From positions 1-57,175 of the forward strand of contig NZ_SNXO01000013.1 in assembly GCF_004362975.1 (NCBI RefSeq): a stretch of 57,175 bases of DNA, read 5' to 3'. Below the pieces are notes generated by a model. That model ran no database searches. It was not told the DNA's origin and worked only from the letters and a program-made list of their open reading frames with translations. Below are positions 32,910 to 41,544 of the stretch, piece after piece; positions within the stretch are counted from its first letter, which is position 1, and each line of letters begins with the position of its first letter. The stretch is from Aminicella lysinilytica. Lineage in GTDB: Bacteria; Bacillota; Clostridia; Peptostreptococcales; Anaerovoracaceae. A program made the translations under genes and the position numbers.

Positions 32910-34264
32910 AAACATTGTATATAGAATGTAATATGGGCGCGGCCGGGGATATGCTCATGGGCGCGCTGCTGGAAATTGCGCCGGAGGGTCTCGCACAAAA
33001 AATATCTGAGCTTGCGATCCCGGGGGTCGCGATTTCTGCGGAGAAGGCGGCTAAGTGCGGGGTCACTGGCACTCACGTTCACGTTCTGGTCAAAGGCGAG
33101 GAAGAGGGCCACGACCATCACCACGACCATGGTCATCACCATGAAGACCATGACCACCATCATGGCCATGACCACTGCCACGACCATCACCATCATGAAC
33201 ACCACAGTTTGGCCGACATTGAAGCAATAATCGACGGAATCGACATTTCAGATAGAGTCCGTACTGACGCTAAGGCAATATATAAAGCTATCGCCGACGC
33301 GGAGTCCACTGTTCACGGAGAGCCTGTGAGCCAGATCCATTTCCACGAAGTCGGAGCTATGGACGCAGTTGCCGATGTTGTTGGAAACTGCATGCTTATA
33401 GAGGCCATTGGTGCAGATCGCATAATCGTATCGCCGATAAACACTGGCAGCGGCACAGTCAGGTGCGCTCACGGGATACTTCCCGTTCCGGCGCCTGCAA
33501 CGGCGGAGATACTGAAAGGCGCTGAGTATTATAGCGATGGAACCGACGGAGAACTATGTACTCCGACAGGGGCCGCCATATTACAACATTTTGCGACTGC
33601 TTACGGACAGCAACCACAGATGAAGCTCATAGATTCAGGTACTGGAGTCGGTAATAAGGATTTCGACCCTAAGGCAAACATCGTCAGGGTGTTCCTGGGG
33701 GATACGAGCGGCGGCAATGGCGACAGTTCGACTGTTACCCATTGCGCCAGCGCTAATGGGACGAGCACCGATAAAATCTGCGAACTTTCGGCAAATATCG
33801 ACGATATGACCGGCGAAGAGCTGGGGTTCGCCATGGAGCGACTCCTTACGGCCGGGGCAGTCGATGTATATTTTGTTCCTATAGTAATGAAGAAATCCAG
33901 ACCGGCCGTGAAATTGTCCTGCCTTTGCAGGGCCGAGGACGCAGACGCTATGGCGAAGGCCATGTTCAAACATACCAAGACTGCCGGCATCAGGCGGCAG
34001 GACTTTGACAGATACGTCCTTGACAGATATACTGAAGATAGAGACGGATTGCGGGTGAAGACCTGCAGCGGGTACGGCGTCAGCAGGAGGAAGGCGGAGT
34101 TCGACGATCTGGCAGAAATGGCCAGGGCAGAGGACTTGAGCCTTGATGAGGCTCGTGCCAAAGGCGGAGTGGTTGCCGGAGGCGGAGCGACCGCCAAAGC
34201 CGGCGCCAGGGCCAACACCCGTGCTAACGCACATGGCGACTCCGATTCGAAGGGAGAAAAGTAA
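32906..34264 (+). CDS. larC: LarC, nickel insertase of the pincer cofactor
   Basis: CTP-dependent cyclometallase that inserts Ni into the dithio-carboxylate cofactor. The N-terminus has MGAAGDMLMGALLE. Residues about 70-100 are a His/Asp-rich run with more than 15 histidines, a probable nickel store. The C-terminal domain (SANIDDMTGEELGFAMERLL) is in the same frame, so no programmed shift is needed, unlike in some lactobacilli. 452 aa, ending in an Ala/Gly-rich tail (GGVVAGGGATAKAGARANTR) absent from typical LarC. Starts inside the larB stop (ATGA). Confidence 0.93.
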   Translation: MKTLYIECNMGAAGDMLMGALLEIAPEGLAQKISELAIPGVAISAEKAAKCGVTGTHVHVLVKGEEEGHDHHHDHGHHHEDHDHHHGHDHCHDHHHHEHHSLADIEAIIDGIDISDRVRTDAKAIYKAIADAESTVHGEPVSQIHFHEVGAMDAVADVVGNCMLIEAIGADRIIVSPINTGSGTVRCAHGILPVPAPATAEILKGAEYYSDGTDGELCTPTGAAILQHFATAYGQQPQMKLIDSGTGVGNKDFDPKANIVRVFLGDTSGGNGDSSTVTHCASANGTSTDKICELSANIDDMTGEELGFAMERLLTAGAVDVYFVPIVMKKSRPAVKLSCLCRAEDADAMAKAMFKHTKTAGIRRQDFDRYVLDRYTEDRDGLRVKTCSGYGVSRRKAEFDDLAEMARAEDLSLDEARAKGGVVAGGGATAKAGARANTRANAHGDSDSKGEK

Positions 34265-34692
34265 TGGTCATACTTGTAATAGACGGACAGGGCGGACGCC
34301 TTGGGAAACAGCTGGTGGAGGCTTTGCGCGGGAAATTTGCCGGAGCAGAGATACTGGCGGTGGGAACCAACAGCGTAGCAACGGCCACCATGCTGAAGGC
34401 CGGCGCTGACGAGGGCGCCACGGGAGAGAATCCGGTTGTCGTAGGCTGCCGCAAGGCTGACTTCATCGTCGGGCCTCTGGGCATAGTCATCGCCGATTCC
34501 CTTATGGGCGAGGTCACTCCGAAGATGGCCCTAGCCATTTCTCAGAGCGAGGCCACTCGCATCCTCATACCTATGAATATGTGCGACAATCTGGTTGCCG
34601 GCGTCACGGCTCAGTCAGTCAACGAACTGCTGGACGACGCCGTGGCCAAGATCGCCGGAAAAATAAAGGAGAATCAAAATGCTGGAAAATAA
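34264..34692 (+). CDS. DUF3842 family protein
   Basis: Small cytoplasmic protein (142 aa) with MVILVIDGQGGRLGKQLVEA at the start, a nucleotide-fold-like glycine motif, then GTNSVATATMLKAGADEGATG and VGPLGIVIADSLMGEVTP. It matches DUF3842, of unknown function, common in Clostridia. The ATG overlaps the larC stop by one base and its end overlaps coaBC by 14 bp, so translation is probably coupled to nickel-pincer synthesis. A role in that cofactor pathway is possible but unproven. Confidence 0.8.
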   Translation: MVILVIDGQGGRLGKQLVEALRGKFAGAEILAVGTNSVATATMLKAGADEGATGENPVVVGCRKADFIVGPLGIVIADSLMGEVTPKMALAISQSEATRILIPMNMCDNLVAGVTAQSVNELLDDAVAKIAGKIKENQNAGK

Positions 34693-35863
34693 GACTGTAT
34701 TGTTGGGAGTAAGCGGCGGAATAGCCGCATATAAGATCGCGTACCTGGCCAGCCATCTGAAGCAGGCCGGAGCCGAGGTCCATGTGATCATGACGGAGAA
34801 CGCGTGCAAATTCATCAGCCCCCTGACCTTCGAGACACTGACCGGGCAGAAATGCGTGGTTGATACCTTTGAGCGCAACGGGACTTACGAAGTCGAGCAC
34901 GTGGCATTGGCCAAGAAAGCAGACGTCTTCATGGTAGCTCCGGCTACAGCTAACGTCATGGCCAAGCTGGCACAAGGCATCGCCGACGACATGCTGACCA
35001 CAACCTTCCTGGCCTGCGACTGCCCTAAGATCGTCGTGCCTGCCATGAATACGAAAATGTTCGACAATCCGGCTACCCAGGACAATATTTTGTGCCTGAA
35101 AAAGTACGGCATCCAGGTAGTAGAGCCGGCCAGCGGATATCTTGCCTGCGGAGACACAGGCGCCGGCAAAATGCCTGAACCCGAGGTTTTGTTCGATTAT
35201 ATAGAGCGCCAGATCGCACGCCCTAAGGACATGGTCGGCAAGCGCGTCCTGGTCACGGCGGGAGCAACCTGCGAAGCCATCGATCCGGTCCGCTTCATCA
35301 CCAACCACTCCACAGGCAAAATGGGATTTGCCCTGGCCAAGGAATGCATGTTGCGTGGTGCCGACGTGATCCTCGTGAAAGCAGCCACAAGCGCTACGCC
35401 GCCTAGGTTTTGTCATATAGTCGACGTTGTCAGCGCCGGCGAAATGTTCAAAGAGGTCACTGCCAGGTCTGAGGCTGCGGACATCGTCATTATGGCGGCC
35501 GCTGTTTCCGATTACACGCCTCTGCAGGTAGCCGTACAAAAAGTAAAGAAATCCGATGGAGATCTGTCGCTGCCTATGAAGCGCACTTTGGACATCCTGG
35601 GATATCTTGGGGGCAACCGCCGGGAGGGTCAGTTCCTATGCGGTTTCTCTATGGAGACTGAGAACATGGTGGAGAATTCCAAGGCCAAACTGACCAAGAA
35701 GCATGTGGACATGATCGTGGCCAATAATCTGAAGGATGACGGCGCCGGCTTCGGCACGGACACCAACCTGGTGACATTGATCACCCCGGACGACGTCCAC
35801 CAGTACGACCTCATGAGCAAAGAGGACGTGGCTCGGACCGTAGTCGACAGGATACTCAAGTAA
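34679..35863 (+). CDS. coaBC: Bifunctional phosphopantothenoylcysteine decarboxylase/phosphopantothenate-cysteine ligase
   Basis: Two consecutive steps of coenzyme A synthesis. The N-terminal flavoprotein (CoaC, about 1-185) has GVSGGIAAYK, the active-site His in VEHVALAKKAD, PAMNTKMF and the Cys-containing GYLACGDTGAGKMPEP. The C-terminal CoaB domain has VTAGATCEAIDPVRFITNHS and a nucleotide-binding AAVSDYTP. 394 aa, normal. Overlapping the DUF3842 gene, it ends the lar operon, an odd place for a CoA gene. CoaBC-like flavin chemistry in the lar pathway is not established. Confidence 0.93.
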   Translation: MLENKTVLLGVSGGIAAYKIAYLASHLKQAGAEVHVIMTENACKFISPLTFETLTGQKCVVDTFERNGTYEVEHVALAKKADVFMVAPATANVMAKLAQGIADDMLTTTFLACDCPKIVVPAMNTKMFDNPATQDNILCLKKYGIQVVEPASGYLACGDTGAGKMPEPEVLFDYIERQIARPKDMVGKRVLVTAGATCEAIDPVRFITNHSTGKMGFALAKECMLRGADVILVKAATSATPPRFCHIVDVVSAGEMFKEVTARSEAADIVIMAAAVSDYTPLQVAVQKVKKSDGDLSLPMKRTLDILGYLGGNRREGQFLCGFSMETENMVENSKAKLTKKHVDMIVANNLKDDGAGFGTDTNLVTLITPDDVHQYDLMSKEDVARTVVDRILK

Positions 35864-35869
35864 CAGCAT

Positions 35870-35938
35870 TTGACAAACTGTAAATAAGTGGTATAATACA
35901 AAATGCAACTGAGTTGCAAATACATCCAAGTTGCAAAT
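35870..35938 (+). promoter_or_regulatory. Promoter and Fur/Zur-type operator of the metal exporter operon
   Basis: TTGACA (35870-35875), 16-bp spacer, TATAAT (35892-35897) with an extended TGG. Immediately downstream is the perfect palindrome TGCAACTGAGTTGCA (35904-35918) and another half-site AAGTTGCAAAT (35928-35938). A Fur-family gene is the second gene of the operon, so this is its likely operator. Confidence 0.8.
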
Positions 35939-35961
35939 TCATACCAAGGAGCAGGACACAC

Positions 35962-36816
35962 ATGCTGGACGCACTGACAGATTCACTCATAGATAGTTTA
36001 AAATTATTTCCATTTTTGTTCGTGACCTATCTCGTCATGGGTATGCTCGAGAAAGCTGCCAGCGACAAGGCCAGGAACGCCATAAAAGAAGCCGGGAAAG
36101 TCGGTCCCATCTGGGGCGGACTTTTGGGCGCCATACCCCAGTGCGGGTTTTCGGCGGCGGCTTCATATTTTTATGTGGGCAAGGTCATAACCCTGGGAAC
36201 ACTGATTTCCATATACCTGTCAACATCCGACGAGATGCTGCCGATTTTCATTTCCGAGCAGGTACCCGTCAAGACCATGGTCAGCATCATCGTTGCCAAG
36301 GTCATCATAGGCATGATCTCAGGATTCCTGGTGGAGATCTTCTTCGGCTGGATAGCCAGGAAGCGCCACGTGCCTAAGGACTACATCGGCGAACTCCCGG
36401 GCGAGGGCTGCAACTGCGGCGCCAGCCTCATAATCAACTCAATCGTAAGATCACTGAAAGTACTTATTTTCATTTTCATCATATCGGTAATAATCAATGT
36501 GGTCGTAAATGCAGTGGGTCACGATGCTATATCATCGCTGTTCCAGGGCCTGCCGGTCGTCGGCGAACTGGTGGCGGCCTTAGTGGGCCTCATCCCCAAC
36601 TGCGCCGCGTCCGTCGTCATCACCCAGCTTTACCTGGAAGGCGTCATCGGCGCCGGACCAATGATGAGCGGCCTTTTGTGCAGCGCCGGCGTAGGGCTGC
36701 TGGTTTTGTGCAGGGAAAATACACACCCCAGGCAGGATCTTCTCGTCATCGGCACCCTGTACGTTGTCAGCGTGGGCTGGGGCATATTGATAGAAGTCCT
36801 GGGTATAACGTTTTAG
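35962..36816 (+). CDS. Putative heavy-metal exporter (ArsP_2 family, 10 TM)
   Basis: Membrane permease, 284 aa, made of two pseudo-symmetric halves that each hold a Pro-x-Cys signature: GAIPQCGFSAAASYFYVGKV and GLIPNCAASVVITQLYLEGV. A hydrophilic loop with CNCG lies between them. Family members are predicted metal exporters; the substrate is unproven. The ATG at 35962 follows AAGGAGCAGG and lies after the operator, whereas the upstream ATG at 35914 is inside the palindrome. It is followed after 13 bp by a Fur-family regulator, supporting metal-controlled expression. Confidence 0.8.
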   Translation: MLDALTDSLIDSLKLFPFLFVTYLVMGMLEKAASDKARNAIKEAGKVGPIWGGLLGAIPQCGFSAAASYFYVGKVITLGTLISIYLSTSDEMLPIFISEQVPVKTMVSIIVAKVIIGMISGFLVEIFFGWIARKRHVPKDYIGELPGEGCNCGASLIINSIVRSLKVLIFIFIISVIINVVVNAVGHDAISSLFQGLPVVGELVAALVGLIPNCAASVVITQLYLEGVIGAGPMMSGLLCSAGVGLLVLCRENTHPRQDLLVIGTLYVVSVGWGILIEVLGITF

Positions 36817-36829
36817 GAGGAACAAAACT

Positions 36830-37249
36830 ATGGCTGAGCATGAATATAAAACCAACAATCGCACTAAGATCATGGAGTTTCTCAAGTCTAACAAAGACCG
36901 TACCGTCAGCGTTTCTGACATAGAAGACCATCTGGCGGGCGAGCAGAACCCCGTGAACAAAACGACCATCTACAGGTATCTGGACAAGCTGGAGGCTGAT
37001 GGCAATGTCATCAAGTACGCGGCCGAGAAAGGCGACAAGGCCACATATCAGTATGTGGAGCGGGAGCATAAGTGCGACGAGCACCTGCATCTGAAGTGTA
37101 CCAGATGCGGAATGATCATACACCTGGACTGTGAGTTCATGGATGAGATATCAGAGCACGTGGCCAAGGATCACGGCTTCAGGATACAATGTAAGAATTC
37201 TATCATCTACGGCCTTTGCGAGAGGTGTCAAAAATTACAAAAAGATTAG
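36830..37249 (+). CDS. Fur-family metalloregulator
   Basis: 139-aa repressor with an N-terminal winged helix (KTTIYRYLDKLEADGNV) and a C-terminal metal-binding and dimerisation domain including CTRCG and CERCQKLQ, two CxxC pairs of the structural zinc site, plus EHLHLKC histidines. The DEHLHLKCTRCGMIIHLDC layout is closest to Zur/Fur types. GGAGG precedes the ATG. Cotranscribed with the exporter; the TGCAACT palindrome at the promoter is its probable binding site. Confidence 0.88.
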   Translation: MAEHEYKTNNRTKIMEFLKSNKDRTVSVSDIEDHLAGEQNPVNKTTIYRYLDKLEADGNVIKYAAEKGDKATYQYVEREHKCDEHLHLKCTRCGMIIHLDCEFMDEISEHVAKDHGFRIQCKNSIIYGLCERCQKLQKD

Positions 37250-37388
37250 TATAAATGCCTAAAATTTAGACGAATGGCCTATATTGTCGTTTGCTTTTTA
37301 CATGGCCATGCAATATAATAAGGTAAATTTAAGAAGAAAAGTGTATTTAAATGCACTTATGTAGAGAAAGAGATTGGAGAAAACGACA

Positions 37389-38936
37389 ATGGGAATCAAA
37401 CATAAACTAGGAAGAAGAGCTTTTTCGAAGGGATTTGACATAGCTTATGGGAAAATGGGAAAAGATAGACAGAAGGCTGTATTGGATCTGTTCAGAATGG
37501 CTCAGAAGTACATCGACAAGACCGATGTGAAAATCGACTATAAGAAGGGCGAAGACTGGATCATGAACGAAGACGGCGCTCTGATGAAGTATATCAACCG
37601 CGCAGTTGACAACCTGGACAGAAACGTCCTGAAGACAGCTGCCCTGAACTTCGGTTATGAAGCCATGTTCTACGGCACCAAGGTAATGGAAGACGCCAGG
37701 AAGGTACAGAAATGCAACGTGCCTTGGCTGATCCTGATGGACCCTACAAGCGCATGCAACCTGAAATGCACAGGCTGCTGGGCTGCAGAGTACGGCCACA
37801 AACTTAATCTGACCTTAGAGCAGATGGACAGCATGATCAAACAGGGAAAGAAACTGGGCATCCATTTCTACATGTACACCGGCGGCGAACCACTTGTACG
37901 TAAGGACGACCTGATCAAGCTTTGCGAGATGCACCCTGATTGCGCTTTTGCATGCTTCACCAACGGAACTCTCGTAGACGAGAAATTCTGCAAGGACCTG
38001 AAGCGCGTAGGCAACATGTATCTTGCTATCAGCCTTGAGGGATTCGAGGACACCAATGACGCAAGACGTGGCCCTGGAGTGTTCAATAAGGTAATGCACG
38101 CTATGGACCTGCTTAAGGAGAACGGTTGCCTCTTCGGCACATCGGTCTGCTACACAAGCCATAACATCGACCTGCTCACATCAGACGAGTTCATCAAGAT
38201 GGAGATCGAGAAGGGCGTTCAGTTCTCAATGTATTTCCACTATATGCCTGTAGGCAATGATGCGTCCCCTGAACTGCTTCCTACTAAGGAGCAGAGAGAG
38301 TACATGTATCATAAGCTGAGAGAAGTCAGAAATATGACAGACGGAGACGGCTTGTTCGCCTTCGACTTCCAGAATGACGGAGAATTTGTAGGCGGCTGTA
38401 TTGCCGGCGGAAGGAATTACTTCCACATCAACGCCAACGGCGACGCTGAACCTTGCGTATTCATCCATTATTCAAATATGAACATCAAGGATCACACTTT
38501 GCTGGAGATCCTCCACTCACCGCTGTTTATGGCTTATCACAACAATCAGCCATTCAACGACAACCATCTGAGACCGTGCCCGATGCTTGAGAATCCGGAC
38601 ATGCTGGTGAAGATGGTCCACGAGAGCGGCGCCAAGTCTACGGATCTGGAGTCACCTGAGACAGTTGAGCATCTTTGCGACAAGTGCAAACAGTATGCTG
38701 CAAACTGGGCTCCTGAGGCTGACAGAATCTGGGAGGAAAGCGGTAGAGCTGAGCAGCAGAGACAGAAGAAGGCCGCTGAGGCCAGAGCCGCAGGACAGCC
38801 TGGACCCAGTACAAAGGTAAAGACGGACCTTAAGGCTGCAACAAAGGCCAGCGCGGAGGCAAAGGCTAATGCAACGGCAAAGGCCAGCGCTGACGCTGAT
38901 GCAGGCGCTGACGAGAAGAAAGCTGTAAATCAGTAA
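37389..38936 (+). CDS. Radical SAM protein
   Basis: 4Fe-4S radical SAM enzyme. The cluster motif CNLKCTGC places cysteines at 123, 127 and 130; GGEPL follows after about 35 residues. Cysteines in the last third (ANGDAEPCVF, RPCPML and LCDKCKQYAANW) suggest a SPASM-like auxiliary cluster. About 45 C-terminal residues are an Ala/Lys/Asp repeat (KASAEAKANATAKASADA). I start at the ATG at 37389 (GGAG 9 bp upstream) rather than the TTG at 37374. Substrate unknown; no peptide precursor is visible nearby. 515 aa. Confidence 0.85.
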   Translation: MGIKHKLGRRAFSKGFDIAYGKMGKDRQKAVLDLFRMAQKYIDKTDVKIDYKKGEDWIMNEDGALMKYINRAVDNLDRNVLKTAALNFGYEAMFYGTKVMEDARKVQKCNVPWLILMDPTSACNLKCTGCWAAEYGHKLNLTLEQMDSMIKQGKKLGIHFYMYTGGEPLVRKDDLIKLCEMHPDCAFACFTNGTLVDEKFCKDLKRVGNMYLAISLEGFEDTNDARRGPGVFNKVMHAMDLLKENGCLFGTSVCYTSHNIDLLTSDEFIKMEIEKGVQFSMYFHYMPVGNDASPELLPTKEQREYMYHKLREVRNMTDGDGLFAFDFQNDGEFVGGCIAGGRNYFHINANGDAEPCVFIHYSNMNIKDHTLLEILHSPLFMAYHNNQPFNDNHLRPCPMLENPDMLVKMVHESGAKSTDLESPETVEHLCDKCKQYAANWAPEADRIWEESGRAEQQRQKKAAEARAAGQPGPSTKVKTDLKAATKASAEAKANATAKASADADAGADEKKAVNQ

Positions 38937-38970
38937 ATAGGTAAATCCTTACATATGTAACATTAATGAG

Positions 38971-39005
38971 AAGAACTGTTGCTTAATGCGGCAGTTCTTT
39001 TTTCT
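38971..39005 (+). terminator. Terminator after the radical SAM gene
   Basis: AAGAACTG (38971-38978) and CAGTTCTT (38992-38999), with an inner GC/GC pair, then TTTTTCTTT. The mirror-symmetric element begins 12 bp later. Confidence 0.85.
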
Positions 39006-39114
39006 TTGTTACAGTTGGCTATTGTTCCATCAATGGTACAGTTATGCATGAACTTATGCATAAATAAGGGCGCCAGTCTAGACAAGATAATCACTGAAGC
39101 CTGTTTTCGTGGCC

Positions 39115-39469
39115 GCAAGAATCGGCTTTAAAAAGTCGCCTATGTGGCGTGCACGGGTAATTTCAACGTCTCACGCGCAAGAATCAGGATCAAAATGAAG
39201 CCTGTGTGGCGACTTGCTGGTTTTAATAAGAGTGACGTGCAAGAATTCCATATAAAATTAAATCAATGTGGCGGGATAGCCTATCAGAAGTGACTGATAT
39301 TAAGGCTTCACGCCACATTGTTATTATTATTCAAGTGATTCTTGCGCGGTACCACGGAGAATCCAAGCTACACGCCACAGTGCCTTAAATATCAAGTCGA
39401 TTCTTGCGCGAAGCCTCATCAGAAAATCCGAATGCGCCACATCGTCTCAAATATCAAGTCGATTCTTGC
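39115..39469. repeat. Mirror-symmetric array of six 35-bp units at 62-bp period
   Basis: Each unit is GCAAGAAT, exactly 20 bp, then TGTGGCG. Forward units begin at 39115, 39177 and 39239. Inverted units (CGCCACA, 20 bp, ATTCTTGC) begin at 39311, 39373 and 39435. The period is 62 bp in every case and the two halves face each other across 37 bp. The three forward gaps share AAAA at gap positions 8-11. The interior is otherwise variable, so the anchors and spacing are what is conserved. Confidence 0.92.
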
Positions 39470-39516
39470 GCGCAGTATACTAAGTTATGGTACACAAACC
39501 TGATAGATCCACATAC

Positions 39517-39562
39517 TTCCGAAAACGAAAAAATGCTTGAAGAACATTTTCGTTGTCGGAAC
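39517..39562. repeat. Long imperfect hairpin within element D
   Basis: TTCCGAAAACGAAAAAAT (39517-39534) pairs with ATTTTCGTTGTCGGAA (39547-39562) with one bulge or mismatch around a GCTTGAAGAAC-type loop. It may be a cruciform or an RNA hairpin. Confidence 0.75.
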
Positions 39563-39755
39563 TTGCATACTTTCACTGAGAAATTCAACTATAACATACA
39601 CCATGTCTAAAACATAATTGATCATGACCCTGTAAACCGTTGGAACTACTGGATTCAAGCAAATATATGGTTTACGATGTCAGGATGTGGTGATATCAGT
39701 AGATCGTTTTCGTTGCATTTAAAAATGTATGTATCGTACCATTGATGGAACGATA

Positions 39756-39788
39756 CCGGTTGAATAAACCGGCGGCAAATGGTATACT
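39756..39788 (+). promoter_or_regulatory. Promoter of the NifU-like operon with CCGGTT palindrome
   Basis: TTGAAT (39760-39765), 17-bp spacer, TATACT (39783-39788). The inverted repeat CCGGTT-GAATA-AACCGG (39756-39772) covers the -35 and is a probable operator. It abuts the right end of element D, which may therefore have delivered or displaced upstream control sequences. Confidence 0.7.
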
Positions 39789-39830
39789 TGAGTCGACTTG
39801 ATATTGCACTGTTTTTATGGAGGTTTACAT

Positions 39831-40526
39831 ATGATATACACTAAAGAAGTCGAAAACATGTGTCCTGTCAACAGGATGGATGCGACTCAGGGGCCTTCTC
39901 CGATACCTGAAGAAGGCAAATGGGTGCAGGCTAAGGAAGTGAAGGACATTTCCGGATTCACCCATGGAATCGGCTGGTGCGCGCCGCAGCAGGGCGCCTG
40001 CAAGCTGACACTCAATGTTAAGGAAGGCATCATCCAGGAAGCTCTTATAGAGACCATCGGATGTTCGGGCATGACCCATTCAGCAGCCATGGCAGGAGAG
40101 ATCCTCGTAGGCAAAACTTTGCTCGAGGCTCTGAACACCGACTTGGTCTGCGACGCCATAAACACCGCCATGAGAGAACTTTTCCTGCAGATCGCATACG
40201 GCAGGACCCAGTCGGCATTTTCCGAGGACGGCCTGGCAGTAGGCGCAGGCATGGAAGACCTGGGCAAGGGACTCATGAGCCAGGTGGGAACTATTTTCTC
40301 CACAGAGAAGAAGGGCCCGAGATATATGAACCTGACCGAGGGCTACATCCTCGAGAATGGTTTGGACAAGGATAATAACATCATTGGATACAAGTACGTG
40401 AACATGGGTAAGATGATGGAATTCATAAAAGACGGCATGGAACCTGGGGCAGCGATGGAAAAGGCTACCGGCGAATACGGAAGATTCGGCGAGGCAGTCA
40501 AGACCATTGACCCGAGGAAGGAATAG
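39831..40526 (+). CDS. NifU/IscU-like iron-sulfur scaffold protein
   Basis: 231-aa protein of the NifU-like group that occurs beside GGGtGRT proteins in Clostridia. The N-terminus has MCPVNRM; HGIGWCAPQQGACKLTL and ETIGCSGMTHSAAMAGEILV carry the cysteines expected of an Fe-S scaffold, although the spacing differs from classical IscU. A C-terminal extension of about 80 residues has no assigned role. GGAGG lies before the ATG at 39831, which fixes the start. It is 11 bp upstream of the GGGtGRT gene. Confidence 0.8.
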   Translation: MIYTKEVENMCPVNRMDATQGPSPIPEEGKWVQAKEVKDISGFTHGIGWCAPQQGACKLTLNVKEGIIQEALIETIGCSGMTHSAAMAGEILVGKTLLEALNTDLVCDAINTAMRELFLQIAYGRTQSAFSEDGLAVGAGMEDLGKGLMSQVGTIFSTEKKGPRYMNLTEGYILENGLDKDNNIIGYKYVNMGKMMEFIKDGMEPGAAMEKATGEYGRFGEAVKTIDPRKE

Positions 40527-40537
40527 GAGGCGATGAC

Positions 40538-41533
40538 ATGGAATTATTCGAAAACTACGACAGAAAAATCGAGAAAATAGAAAAGACAATGAAAGAATAT
40601 GGCATCCAAGACCTCCAGGAAGCTCGCAAGCTTTGCACGGATAAAGGTTTTGATCCGTATGATATCGTCAAGGGCGTGCAGACTATCTGCTTCGAGGACG
40701 CCTGCTGGGCATATGTTCTCGGCTGCGCCATTGCTATCAAAAAGGGAGCTACGAAGGCTGAAGAAGCTGCCAAGGCTATAGGCGAGGGCCTGCAGGCCTT
40801 TTGTCTACCGGGGTCAGTTGCCGAAGACAGAAAAGTCGGCCTGGGCCACGGAAACCTGGCATCGATGCTTTTGAACGAGGACACGGCATGCTTCGCATTC
40901 CTCGCAGGCCACGAATCCTTTGCGGCCGCAGAAGGCGCCATCGGAATCGCCAACTCCGCCAATAAAGTCCGCAAGAACCCTTTGCGCGTTATTTTGAACG
41001 GCCTGGGCAAAGACGCGGCACTTATCATTTCCAGAATCAACGGTTTCACCTATGTTAAGACGGATTTCGACTTCTACACAGGTAAACTGAACATAGTAAG
41101 CGAGACAGCCTATTCCAAAGGCGACAGAGCCAAGGTCAGGTGCTTCGGCGCTTACGATGTCCGCGAGGGCGTTGCGATCATGGATCACGAGGGAGTAGAC
41201 GTTTCCATCACAGGAAACTCCACCAACCCTACCAGATTCCAGCACCCGGTAGCAGGCACATATAAGAAACAGTGCGTAGAGCAGGGCAAGAAGTACTTCT
41301 CCGTTGCATCAGGCGGCGGCACAGGAAGAACACTTCATCCGGACAACATGGCGGCAGGGCCTTCATCCTACGGCATGACGGATACTATGGGAAGAATGCA
41401 CTCGGACGCTCAGTTCGCAGGCAGCTCCTCCGTTCCGGCTCACGTTGAGATGATGGGATTCATCGGCATGGGCAACAATCCGATGGTCGGCGCTTCCGTA
41501 GCCTGCGCTGTAGCCGTACAGGAGCACTGCTAA
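40538..41533 (+). CDS. GGGtGRT protein
   Basis: 331-aa protein named for its motif, seen here as VASGGGTGRTLHPDN near residue 255. Other conserved parts include AWAYVLGCAIAIKKGATKAE and a C-terminal GFIGMGNNPMVGASVACAVA. The biochemical role is not established in my knowledge; its constant pairing with the NifU-like scaffold suggests work on a metal cofactor. GGAGG precedes the ATG and the gene starts 11 bp after its partner. Confidence 0.85.
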   Translation: MELFENYDRKIEKIEKTMKEYGIQDLQEARKLCTDKGFDPYDIVKGVQTICFEDACWAYVLGCAIAIKKGATKAEEAAKAIGEGLQAFCLPGSVAEDRKVGLGHGNLASMLLNEDTACFAFLAGHESFAAAEGAIGIANSANKVRKNPLRVILNGLGKDAALIISRINGFTYVKTDFDFYTGKLNIVSETAYSKGDRAKVRCFGAYDVREGVAIMDHEGVDVSITGNSTNPTRFQHPVAGTYKKQCVEQGKKYFSVASGGGTGRTLHPDNMAAGPSSYGMTDTMGRMHSDAQFAGSSSVPAHVEMMGFIGMGNNPMVGASVACAVAVQEHC

Positions 41534-41544
41534 AGGAGACGAAT

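Larger units (their letters stand above)
39017..39757. mobile_element. 741-bp non-coding element with inverted ends (element D)
   Basis: The left end GGCTATTGTTCCATCAATGG and the right end, read inverted, GGTATCGTTCCATCAATGGT, share the 16-bp core GTTCCATCAATGGTAC. Inside are the six-unit 62-bp array (39115-39469) and a long hairpin (39517-39562). No frame shows a credible protein. The same ends bound the 947-bp element at 46.6 kb. I infer a MITE-like non-autonomous element; no clear target duplication was seen. Confidence 0.65.

Noticed and set aside
39115-39469. CRISPR array
   Set aside because: Period (62 bp) and unit length (35 bp) are CRISPR-like, but only the 7-8-bp anchors repeat, the units invert half way, and there are no cas genes.
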